From Yponomeuta sedellus (taxonomy: Eukaryota; Arthropoda; Insecta; Lepidoptera; Yponomeutidae): a DNA stretch of 64,000 nucleotides. This document shows, one piece after another, positions 56,620 through 64,000 of this stretch (positions are counted from its first letter, which is position 1; each line of letters begins with the position of its first letter). A program made the translations under genes and the position numbers. Where the stretch lies: NCBI GenBank assembly GCA_934045075.1, contig OW203722.1, positions 9,269,303 to 9,333,302 on the forward strand, read 5' to 3'. The notes below the pieces were generated by a model. That model was given only the letters and a program-made list of their open reading frames with translations, had not been told where the DNA came from and ran no database searches.

Positions 56620-56850
56620 GAAGTGCAGGCTATCACTATTATCTTAATGTGTAGCTTAGTGAACATTTTGCATTTTTTAATTTGGGCCTTTAACACTTGG
56701 CATTCTAAAGTCAATTATGAATATTAGTTTTTATTAATTTTTATGTTTGCGGCTTTTAAGTTAGGTAATGAAGTTGAAGTGCGGGTTCAGCCAAAGAACT
56801 TAACATTATAAATCTTAATATTATTAAGTACCTACCAAGTTATCAAAGTT
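56620..56850 (+). repeat. Array terminal segment, copy 2
   Basis: TGTGTAGCTTAGTGAACATT, AATTTGGGCCTTTAACACTTGG, GGTTCAGCCAAAGAACTTAA, AAGTACCTACCAAGTTATCA. Second copy of 55,630-55,922, without the insertion. Confidence 0.7.
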
Positions 56851-57784
56851 TTGATAAGACGAGTGTTAAGTGTGTCGGAAGCATTAGCGGTAAAATTAAT
56901 TTGCAATCTAAGTTTAAAATAAAGTGGAATTGATAGGCTTTGCTTTGAGACAAGTTATTGTCTCAATGAACTGATTCTGTCGTGTCTAAATCTCATCGGT
57001 TTCCGGCCGGTAAAGTGAAAACGTTTCTGCATTGTGGCTTCGCTGAGCTGAGTGATGGTTTCAGTGGCACTTGACCGTCTCCTGTTTCTGTTGTGACCGG
57101 ACTGAAGCAAATGTGCTCGTGTTCTTCTTAATAGAATGTATCAACCTACACATTGTTTGCCTTCATTCGCCTAACTTAGCACGGGGCACCTGCAGGGGTC
57201 ACACACAAGAGGCGTGTATTCATTCATAGAAGAGGCACTCACTGTGCCAAGTCCTAACACCACGCGTAGGAAGAGGTTCTCATCAGAATATTCTTACACT
57301 TGACAAACCTATGATGATCATACACACGAATACCCATTTTAAAACAAAAAGACACAGACAATACTGCCCACTATGATATATATCCGAAAAGAAACAAATG
57401 ACAATCCATGCTATAAACACAACACAGAAACCACATGCACCCATATAAATTCATCTTATCGCCATATACTCAGATCATACCCATCGACATTGTTGAAGTA
57501 ATTTCATTAAAATTCGTACGCTTGGTCCATGATCCTCCCTTGACTATGATATCATATCAGACGTTATACGCTCAGATTAAAACTTGCGAAGACAACATAG
57601 TATGGTGTTGGTGTTATGATAAATACAAAATATATATCAATTTGTACATAAACATTAAATATAGTGTCGCCATGTCAGAAAAATTTAGAAAAAGTCTGAA
57701 TTACCAACTCAAATAGAGGTGAACGGGTATAAGAAGGAAGCCGTAAAATATTACAAACATACACACATGCATAGGCAGAGATGA
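56851..57784. other. Helitron 3' side, no gene seen
   Basis: Lies between the satellite and the stop codon of the Helitron gene. A 9-bp hairpin TTGAGACAA/TTGTCTCAA (56,945-56,966) is present, but no CTRR end follows it on either strand, so it is not called the terminus. No clear polyadenylation signal on minus. A 93-codon plus frame at 57,435 has no domain. Confidence 0.5.
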
Positions 57785-60700
57785 TTAGAGCAGAGCATTT
57801 ATGACGACGTTATTTATAAACGGTACTCCCGACGCCAGCCGTTCAGTTTGTACTAAAATTTTGACGTCTTGCCTACGCCGCACACGTCCTAAAGCAACGT
57901 ATAATTGGCCGTGACTAAAAACGTCAGATCGCAAATCTATACCTACTCTGCTTATTGTTTGTCCCTGGCTTTTATGAACGGTCATCGCATAACAGACTTG
58001 TAAAGGAAATTGACGTCGACTCATTTCAATCGGGCTACGAGGTTCGAGGGGAGTTTTGAACAAAATCCGCGGAATGTAAAAGTGTTCAAGTTCGCCCGGT
58101 TTTCGAACTGTGATTAACCGCGGCGTTGTTGCAACGACTATAACTTTGGTGCCGTTAACTAATCTATCTGAGAAGCTGAGATTACGGATCACCATGCAAA
58201 CGCATCCGATTTTTAACCTCAGGTCATGATCAGGCACCCCCGGTGTTTGAACGTTATGCAACATATCGGGACCTAAAAAGAAATCGTCGATATCGTTATC
58301 TTCAGAGACTATTGCGTCGGCTGAATAAAAATGTAATACGTCCCCTGGAACGTTCTCTAGAATTTTATCATTTATTTCTCGGACACTCCTATTGTGAGTG
58401 GACAAAATCGCTCTTTGAGCGCACTCGTCTGGTCGATCAACTTCAAACTGTGGAAAAACAAAGCTGATGAGATCGTCTAGCTCAGTGACGTATGAAATCA
58501 TTGAGAGTTCGATCAAATTTTGAGCTCTACGTCCAGTTTGAACAATTTGAGAGGGAATTTCATTGCTGCCAACCTTTAATAAAAATTGAGCAAATTCCTC
58601 ATCCTCTCTACTTCTCTGGGAGGTTGACAGCGCAAAAGATTTGAGCTTTTGCCAAAGGGGCGATGACTTCACAGAGCCGTTGACAATGTCAGCGTCTGTC
58701 CAAGCATTTACTACAACTGGTGGAATTTGCCTGAAATCTCCTGCAAAAATTATAATTTTTCCACCAAAAATCTCATCACTTCTCATTAAATCTCTTAAGG
58801 AGCGATCCAACAGATGAATCAAATATTTGTGTGCCATAGGGGCTTCGTCGTAAATAATAACGGACGCATGATAAATTAACTGTCCCCTTTGAGACCCGTT
58901 CGTGACATTCCAGTGACCTAGATCATCCACGATATTTAGCGGGAAACGAAACATGCTATGCGCAGTTGTACCACCTTCGTAATTTTGAGCGGCTATTCCC
59001 GAGCTCGCTGTGCATAAAACAACCCCGTTACGCGAGCTACGTACGTGTGCGGCTATTACATTAAGCAAAAGCGTTTTACCAGTTCCCGCTGGACCATCAA
59101 CGAAAATGGCAGTTATGTTTTCGTTGCGAAATTTATCGTCTGTGATAAGTTTATCGATATAATCAAACACTGCGTGTTGATCGGATGACAAGCGCGGGGT
59201 CCATTGTTGTACAAATTCGTTAAGGCGAACATTGGAAAACTCTACCCGTTCCCTATCTAATTCAGTTGTTTCGTCGGCGACGTCAGGTAACCCTTGCTCT
59301 ACCAAAAAAGTGCCGTGTTTTCGTAAGAGTCTATCGATGTGAATAAGACTGAGCTCATATGCTCTATCATGGTTGTCCGGTAACCGCTCGAGAAAGTCTT
59401 CGCATAGTTGGTTTTTGAATTTGTCCCACAAAAGTGCGACGGGTGCACCATTTACGGCCAAGAGCACCAAAAACCGACGCAAACGCGGCCCGGTAAGGAA
59501 ACCGGCGGCTTCTAGTAAAGCTGCTTCGTATTCGATTTCATCATCTGCCATACCTACTGCTTTTGCGGCTTCCTGGAAAGTGTTACAATTTGGCCCACCG
59601 AGAATTAATAGATCGCGATAGTTACGACAGGGGTACGAGGCGAGAAGGAGACGCAAATAAAATTGTTCACCTCTATTTGGCGCGACCCAAAACAAACGCG
59701 TAACCATTTCCCCTCTTTGTCTTTTAGTCACGAACCGAGTGCCCATTTGATGTATTTGAACAGTTTTTGTTTTAGGTCGCCGCGTGTGAACCAAATACCG
59801 TTCGTAAAAATCTAAATAAGTTAGATTATCAAATTCCTCTCCGAGAGGACGATTAAAATAAATCAACAAATCGGACGAAGCGTTTTCTACCGTTTGTGTT
59901 TCAGTACCCGGTTTAAAAATGACTGTTTGATGCCCTTCGAGATGGACCGCGAGTTGTTTAACGTTGGGTTCGCGAGCAGTTACATCAAACTCTAAAACTC
60001 TCCACGCCGCGTCGCACGAACCAATGTACCGCTTTGTTACGTACTGCTCTACTTCGTTATTTCTAAGTTCCTCGGGAACGATAGCAACTCTGGCTTCGTC
60101 TGGTCCCTTGGTCATGTATTTAAAAAGATATTTTACAATTTTACGGGCGGAAGAAACCTCCAAGTTAAGGTGGCAGTCGTATTTCAGAAGGAGGGCTGCA
60201 TTGTATGGAACTACCCACAAATCTGAGACGGTTACGTCCCGATTACGGTATTTAATGGTACCAGTATTATTCCCATCGCGGCGTAAATGAATAAACCCCT
60301 TACTGTCAGAGTGCGTCGTATCGGTCTCGCGTTTAGGGAAAAATTTTGAGCATTTTTGTTTTTCGCGGTCCCAACATGGGAGGTCAGTTCTCCCGTGAGA
60401 AGGACCGCATGGGCCATGAATCATGTGTTCCAGAACACTCTTACGTAGTCTACCACCGGCTTCTTCCGGAGAAGGTAAATCGGCGCGAACAAATTTGTCT
60501 ATATCAATGTTTTGCACGGGGCCTCCACCTTCTACTCTAAAGCAAATGTGGGCGTGAGGGAGACCGCGTTTCTGAAATTCTATTACATGCATAATATACA
60601 TACACTTTCCAAACCATGCTCCAGAGCGAAGATCGCGTAATAATTGAGCTAATTTTAAATTGAAAACTCTTGCGCATATAAGTGGTGATGCTTTTTGGCC

Positions 60701-63142
60701 CCTAGGAATAGATTCCTTAATCTCAACCCACTTAGGGTTACATGTTATAGTTAAGAAATAAGATGGAGTACCCAATCTATTTACAACGGCAATGGCGTCC
60801 ATATACTTGACTTTCATGTACCGAGGGCCACCGGTAAAAGAGCATGGCAAATAAATTTTACCCGGAATGACACCGCCCTCCCCTTGAACTGTTTCATCAT
60901 TAGCAACGGTTCGTGCTAAACTATTTTCGACTTCTGGCAGCGGTGCCGAACGAAGAACTGACGCAGAGTTTCGATTCTGCGTTCTAGAAACAAAACGTAA
61001 TCGTTCCTCCTCGATCCTACAATACATATCAACAAGCCATTCTTCTGAAAGCCGACCGAGTTGTGAAAATCGCGGTTCTGACAGAAGCAAGCACCGAATG
61101 TACTTGAGCTGAGATAATTTTGCACCTTTGTTATCTGCTTTGCATATCTCCCAACCCGGATTCCCATGTGGATACAAGAGCGGATATTGAAATGGTTCAT
61201 AGAGTATATGGAAAACATCTACGGTGTGCGGTTTTTCACCTCCGATTTTCCAAATGGCAATATGACGCGGAACAAAACGTTCGCGCTCTGTACTTATGAT
61301 AGCGGCTACTTCTCTACCTAACGGTGTATCACCTAAAATGTTACCGTGGGTGCGACGTGACGTGGATTCAAAAATTAAGTGCGCATCATCTGAAGTTTCT
61401 TGATTTAACCTTTTAAAACAGTCAATGTACGGATTGACCTCGTGCATGAAGTGCGTAATTAATCTACATACATCCCGATCAAGTTTGAGGTCCGCTGCCA
61501 AGCGTTCGCGTTCCTCGCTGTCATCAATATACATACCGATGGGATTAGTTGAATCGGTATATGACAAATCAAATACGCGGTGATAAACGCGGCCTTGAAT
61601 TTTCAAAAAATATACACCCGTGTCTTGGTGTTGAAAACCGTGAGTGACGCCTAACGCACTAAACGCAAACAAGTTATTGAATGCTCGGGGATGTTTAACG
61701 AAATTTGGATGCGTGTAAAAGTCTTCCGTTAACGGCGGAAAGTTTTGAATATTATTTGCGCCCGCCCCGCAGCACCATTTTAATCGGGTTTTTTCTTCGT
61801 TAAATAACGGCGCGTTACAAAATTGACATTTAGAGACATCGGCTGCCAACAAAGAGGATTTTTTTAGGCTGAATAACTGAACCGGGTTTAAATCGTCATG
61901 TTTTCTCGCGCCAATCAAAGTCGACATTGATCGTAATGCTGGTTCTACATTTCTATTACGCGAATTGAACGTTGCACGTGCAGTTTGTATGACCTCTGGA
62001 TTATTTTCCGTGTAACGCTGCACGGCGGCTCTATGTATATCTGGATGACTCTGACTGTAACGATCTACGGCGGACCTATTTATTTCAGGATGTTCATTAG
62101 TATATTTTTTTACAGCGGCTCTATGGATCTCGGGATTTTCTTTATTGAAACGTTCAACGGCAGCCTTGTGTATTTGTGGGTTTTGTTCATAGTACCGTGC
62201 TACGGCATTTTTATTCGCATCCGGATTGTTTTTTTTAAATTTTTTTGCGGCATTATCACGCGGGTCATTACAAAGCGGCTTCATCCCACGTTTTGTAAGA
62301 TTGATTACTCCAGTTGTGTTTAAAGTAGATGGTGTTTGTGAGCATTCACCGGCGTTGTGCTCTTCTGAAATGTTCGTGACGCGCAATTTGTGAACAGCAT
62401 ACTGTTCGTTAAAATCGTTGTTTTGTCTAATGCACAATAATTTTACTAAAATTTCAAGACTGTCGCACATAAAAAGACGTGCTACACCAGAACCAGTTGT
62501 AATACCGCACTCATCTACTGAATGACTATTAAATAAATAATATTGGTTGCCACATTTCCAGAAGCTGAAAGTGTAAGCCATTGCGGTGAACAATCCAGAA
62601 TCGGTTTGTTCATTAAAATCTTCCGAATTGAAAAGTTCGTTCAATTTAGTATTCAATTCATTTACACGATCACTGTATGTGGGTGCCGTGGGATACAAGC
62701 CATTGAATATCCAGTCTTCGGACATATTAGCGATGCGGTTATTAATTTTTACATGGGTTGGTAATTCTGACGGTTCTATTGTTCGAGGGTCTTCTACTGG
62801 GAATATTTCCTGGAAAAGTAAATATCCTGCAGACAAAATGTTGTCTATTTCTGCCGTCGTGAAAGGTGCCCTACCTTTAATTACAGAAAAACACGCGGCA
62901 GCAGCTGACATAGCGACACACGAAACAGAACCACCTCGGGGAAATTTCCCATTATTTTGGCACATGGTACCTGAGGCCACACAATCAACTCCTGATACAA
63001 TATGTACGTCCATCTCTGCACTTACCTTAGCAGATGTCGAGGGGCGCCCAGTGCGCTTGACCTTCGCGGGCCGTCCACGGCGCGCACTCTCGGTCGACGG
63101 GATTCTCTTTGCAGGCATACTGGAAGTAGGAGTACGTATCAT
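57785..63142 (-). CDS. Helitron Rep/helicase, 1785 residues
   Basis: A replication initiator plus Pif1-family DNA helicase that moves Helitron elements by a rolling-circle mechanism in the nucleus. Order of parts: AT-hook-like RRGRPAKVKRTGRPS (about residues 21-35). A candidate cysteine-protease-like region has Cys75 in GGSVSCVAM and His207 in YYLFNSHSVDECG. Five 14-residue repeats (AAVERF/NPEIHR type) span about 300-391. A CxxC...WCCG cluster lies near 437-465, then a Helitron-like N domain (FNNLFAFSALGVTHGF). The HUH motif is LPHAH (His863, His865), and the Rep tyrosines are in KYLFKYMTKG (Tyr1005, Tyr1009). The helicase has Walker A GPAGTGKT (1350-1357), Walker B YDEAP (Asp1432, Glu1433), GDFRQIPPVV and, near 1722, VHKSQGQT followed by LYVALGRVRR. 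There are no stops or frame shifts, so it may be active. The ATG at 63,142 has A at -3; Met9 is an alternative. The protease call is inference; the Rep/helicase is firm. Confidence 0.93.
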   Translation of the reverse strand: MIRTPTSSMPAKRIPSTESARRGRPAKVKRTGRPSTSAKVSAEMDVHIVSGVDCVASGTMCQNNGKFPRGGSVSCVAMSAAAACFSVIKGRAPFTTAEIDNILSAGYLLFQEIFPVEDPRTIEPSELPTHVKINNRIANMSEDWIFNGLYPTAPTYSDRVNELNTKLNELFNSEDFNEQTDSGLFTAMAYTFSFWKCGNQYYLFNSHSVDECGITTGSGVARLFMCDSLEILVKLLCIRQNNDFNEQYAVHKLRVTNISEEHNAGECSQTPSTLNTTGVINLTKRGMKPLCNDPRDNAAKKFKKNNPDANKNAVARYYEQNPQIHKAAVERFNKENPEIHRAAVKKYTNEHPEINRSAVDRYSQSHPDIHRAAVQRYTENNPEVIQTARATFNSRNRNVEPALRSMSTLIGARKHDDLNPVQLFSLKKSSLLAADVSKCQFCNAPLFNEEKTRLKWCCGAGANNIQNFPPLTEDFYTHPNFVKHPRAFNNLFAFSALGVTHGFQHQDTGVYFLKIQGRVYHRVFDLSYTDSTNPIGMYIDDSEERERLAADLKLDRDVCRLITHFMHEVNPYIDCFKRLNQETSDDAHLIFESTSRRTHGNILGDTPLGREVAAIISTERERFVPRHIAIWKIGGEKPHTVDVFHILYEPFQYPLLYPHGNPGWEICKADNKGAKLSQLKYIRCLLLSEPRFSQLGRLSEEWLVDMYCRIEEERLRFVSRTQNRNSASVLRSAPLPEVENSLARTVANDETVQGEGGVIPGKIYLPCSFTGGPRYMKVKYMDAIAVVNRLGTPSYFLTITCNPKWVEIKESIPRGQKASPLICARVFNLKLAQLLRDLRSGAWFGKCMYIMHVIEFQKRGLPHAHICFRVEGGGPVQNIDIDKFVRADLPSPEEAGGRLRKSVLEHMIHGPCGPSHGRTDLPCWDREKQKCSKFFPKRETDTTHSDSKGFIHLRRDGNNTGTIKYRNRDVTVSDLWVVPYNAALLLKYDCHLNLEVSSARKIVKYLFKYMTKGPDEARVAIVPEELRNNEVEQYVTKRYIGSCDAAWRVLEFDVTAREPNVKQLAVHLEGHQTVIFKPGTETQTVENASSDLLIYFNRPLGEEFDNLTYLDFYERYLVHTRRPKTKTVQIHQMGTRFVTKRQRGEMVTRLFWVAPNRGEQFYLRLLLASYPCRNYRDLLILGGPNCNTFQEAAKAVGMADDEIEYEAALLEAAGFLTGPRLRRFLVLLAVNGAPVALLWDKFKNQLCEDFLERLPDNHDRAYELSLIHIDRLLRKHGTFLVEQGLPDVADETTELDRERVEFSNVRLNEFVQQWTPRLSSDQHAVFDYIDKLITDDKFRNENITAIFVDGPAGTGKTLLLNVIAAHVRSSRNGVVLCTASSGIAAQNYEGGTTAHSMFRFPLNIVDDLGHWNVTNGSQRGQLIYHASVIIYDEAPMAHKYLIHLLDRSLRDLMRSDEIFGGKIIIFAGDFRQIPPVVVNAWTDADIVNGSVKSSPLWQKLKSFALSTSQRSREDEEFAQFLLKVGSNEIPSQIVQTGRRAQNLIELSMISYVTELDDLISFVFPQFEVDRPDECAQRAILSTHNRSVREINDKILENVPGDVLHFYSADAIVSEDNDIDDFFLGPDMLHNVQTPGVPDHDLRLKIGCVCMVIRNLSFSDRLVNGTKVIVVATTPRLITVRKPGELEHFYIPRILFKTPLEPRSPIEMSRRQFPLQVCYAMTVHKSQGQTISRVGIDLRSDVFSHGQLYVALGRVRRRQDVKILVQTERLASGVPFINNVVINALL
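61970..62240 (-). repeat. 42-bp in-frame repeats in the Helitron gene
   Basis: Five tandem units encode x-A-A-V-x-R/K-Y/F-x-x-x-x-P-E/D-I-H/N-type blocks of 14 residues (NPQIHKAAVERF, NPEIHRAAVKKY, HPEINRSAVDRY, HPDIHRAAVQRY, NPEVIQTARATF). All differences keep the frame, suggesting selection on the protein. The opposite strand is open here only as a by-product. Confidence 0.85.
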
Positions 63143-63490
63143 TATACTAAAGTTTAAAACGCCGAATGTTACAAAACTCGCGGCATTCGGCAGAATGACA
63201 AAAAGAAGAATGTTCGTAATCCTGAAAGTACGATTGTGTTTGTAAAGGCGAAGATTAAAAACCCGATATTTCTTATAGGTACCTACGTTTGAAAGATTTA
63301 ATATTAAAACTCTAATGCTTATTTTACCTATGATTGAAATGCCGAGATTAAAATTCCGAAAAATAGAAATTATAATACTGTTGAATCTGTTGTCGGTCTT
63401 ACATGTTCATGTTCAACCCAACACCTATGTTTTTGTTGTTGCAGATTGAGTAGGTATGCATTATTTTAGGTATTATAATCATTTGTTCTT
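63143..63490 (-). promoter_or_regulatory. Helitron gene upstream region, shared with 48.1 kb
   Basis: Lies directly upstream of the start codon of the minus-strand gene. From 63,205 to 63,490 it parallels 48,118-48,365. Repeated pieces such as GAATGTTCGTAA, GCGAAGATTAAAAACCCGA and GCCGAGATTAAAATTCCGA suggest internal repeats that could bind the transposase (inference). TTTTGTTGTTGCAGATTGAG reads like an acceptor site, but on the opposite strand to the gene. Confidence 0.55.
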
Positions 63491-64000
63491 TCAAATGTTG
63501 GTGTATTTAACTTCAGTGTAATCGCTGTCGATATTGTAATAATTAGATATTTAGTCCGTATGTATTTTCCGTCTGCATTTTAAACTTAAGTATTTCATAG
63601 GTATGTGTTAGTTGCTTAGGTATTTAAAATCATTTAAAGATATTTAAATTTTGAGGATCTTGAACGTAGGTTATTTTACGTTAGTTTATTTAATATTCGA
63701 CATTGCAATAAGTACCTACCCGGAAGTAGTTTTAAGCACATATAAAATAATTGTAAGTGGATTATATGATGTAATTACATAAAACATGTATAACTATGAA
63801 AACCAACCAACCAACAGACCAACAAACAAACCAACCAACCAATAAAATAATTAATCACCCAGACAAACAGATGCCAGATATAATGCGGCCATGGCCCATG
63901 CTGGCCCACTGCTCGCTATTGCCAACTGTAGGCCACCATCACTTGCTGTTTCTACAATGGCGCGTGGCTCATTGCTGTCTGGCAAATCACTTGCGATGGA
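63491..64000. other. Right flank, CCAA-rich repeat, no gene
   Basis: AT-rich. A (CCAA)n-like run occupies 63,797-63,845 (AACCAACCAACCAACAGACC). The 5' end of the Helitron is expected in or beyond this stretch but no unambiguous TC terminus could be fixed. Confidence 0.45.

Larger units (their letters stand above)
48370..56850 (+). repeat. Satellite array, 365-bp higher-order unit
   Basis: About fifty copies of a core ACCGCGTCGCTGG...CTGTCTTAACGGGCGG. In the regular part (49,430-53,700) a 365-bp unit contains three cores at intervals of 70, 140 and 155 bp (for example 49,779, 49,849, 49,989, then 50,144). Larger blocks are copied too: AACATAAAAGTGTAAAAATA recurs at 49,401, 50,800, 51,901 and 52,932, and the 50,800-51,900 block is repeated with a 1101-bp step. 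A local 70-bp duplication sits at 51,600-51,670. Edges (48,400-49,300 and 54,100-55,650) are more diverged, as expected if exchange is most active in the middle. Short 62-codon frames recur with the repeat and carry no independent coding signal. Confidence 0.92.

Noticed and set aside
56945..56966. Helitron 3' terminal hairpin
   Set aside because: A 9-bp stem is present, but no CTRR end lies about 10 bases after it on the minus strand.
62586..63245. 219-codon plus-strand frame opposite the Helitron gene start
   Set aside because: Antisense to a strongly supported protein; no domain of its own.

Overview
The window looks like intergenic, transposon-dominated DNA from an insect nuclear genome, most probably a moth or butterfly. 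This rests on low overall GC, no recognisable host gene, dense short retroposons with tRNA-like or 5S-like heads, RTE- and CR1/jockey-like LINE fragments, a broken mariner and a Helitron. The Lepidoptera assignment is inference from the style of the repeat families; no database search was possible. The only long intact reading frame is a Helitron Rep/helicase.

Layout. Bases 1-20,000 carry a three-copy tandem repeat with CTCF-like motifs, then a patchwork of retroposons. The commonest family has a 5S rRNA-like promoter region. A second family has tRNA-like units at both ends in inverted orientation. There are also two other tRNA-related SINE types, LINE 3' ends and a minisatellite at 15.2-15.9 kb. 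At 19.96-22.2 kb an RTE-type retrotransposon lies inside an older CR1/jockey-like LINE, with a 15-bp target duplication. Bases 22,200-34,600 hold more LINE fragments, MITE-like hairpins, a GGTA microsatellite and SINEs.

At 35.07-36.78 kb is a very regular foldback structure. Two 543-bp arms, each starting with a tRNA-like unit, mirror around one centre. Inside, six ~180-bp units of two alternating types each contain their own hairpin. Bases 36.8-44.4 kb are mostly featureless and AT-rich, with two GC-rich patches and one possible exon. Bases 44.4-46.0 kb hold GC-rich inverted-repeat elements with a broken mariner.

The right end is one connected story. A satellite array of about 8.5 kb (48.37-56.85 kb) is built from about fifty copies of a core motif, arranged in 365-bp three-core higher-order units and larger duplicated blocks. 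Just left of the array (48.12-48.36 kb) is a stretch closely matching the DNA upstream of the Helitron gene (63.2-63.49 kb) in the same orientation, so satellite plus Helitron gene are bracketed by related sequence. The Helitron gene (57,785-63,142, minus strand, 1785 codons) is uninterrupted. It has AT-hook-like motifs, a candidate cysteine-protease-like N-terminal domain, five 14-residue repeats, an HUH Rep domain with the two-tyrosine motif, and a Pif1-type helicase. The most interesting candidates for something undescribed are the foldback array and this Helitron-linked satellite.
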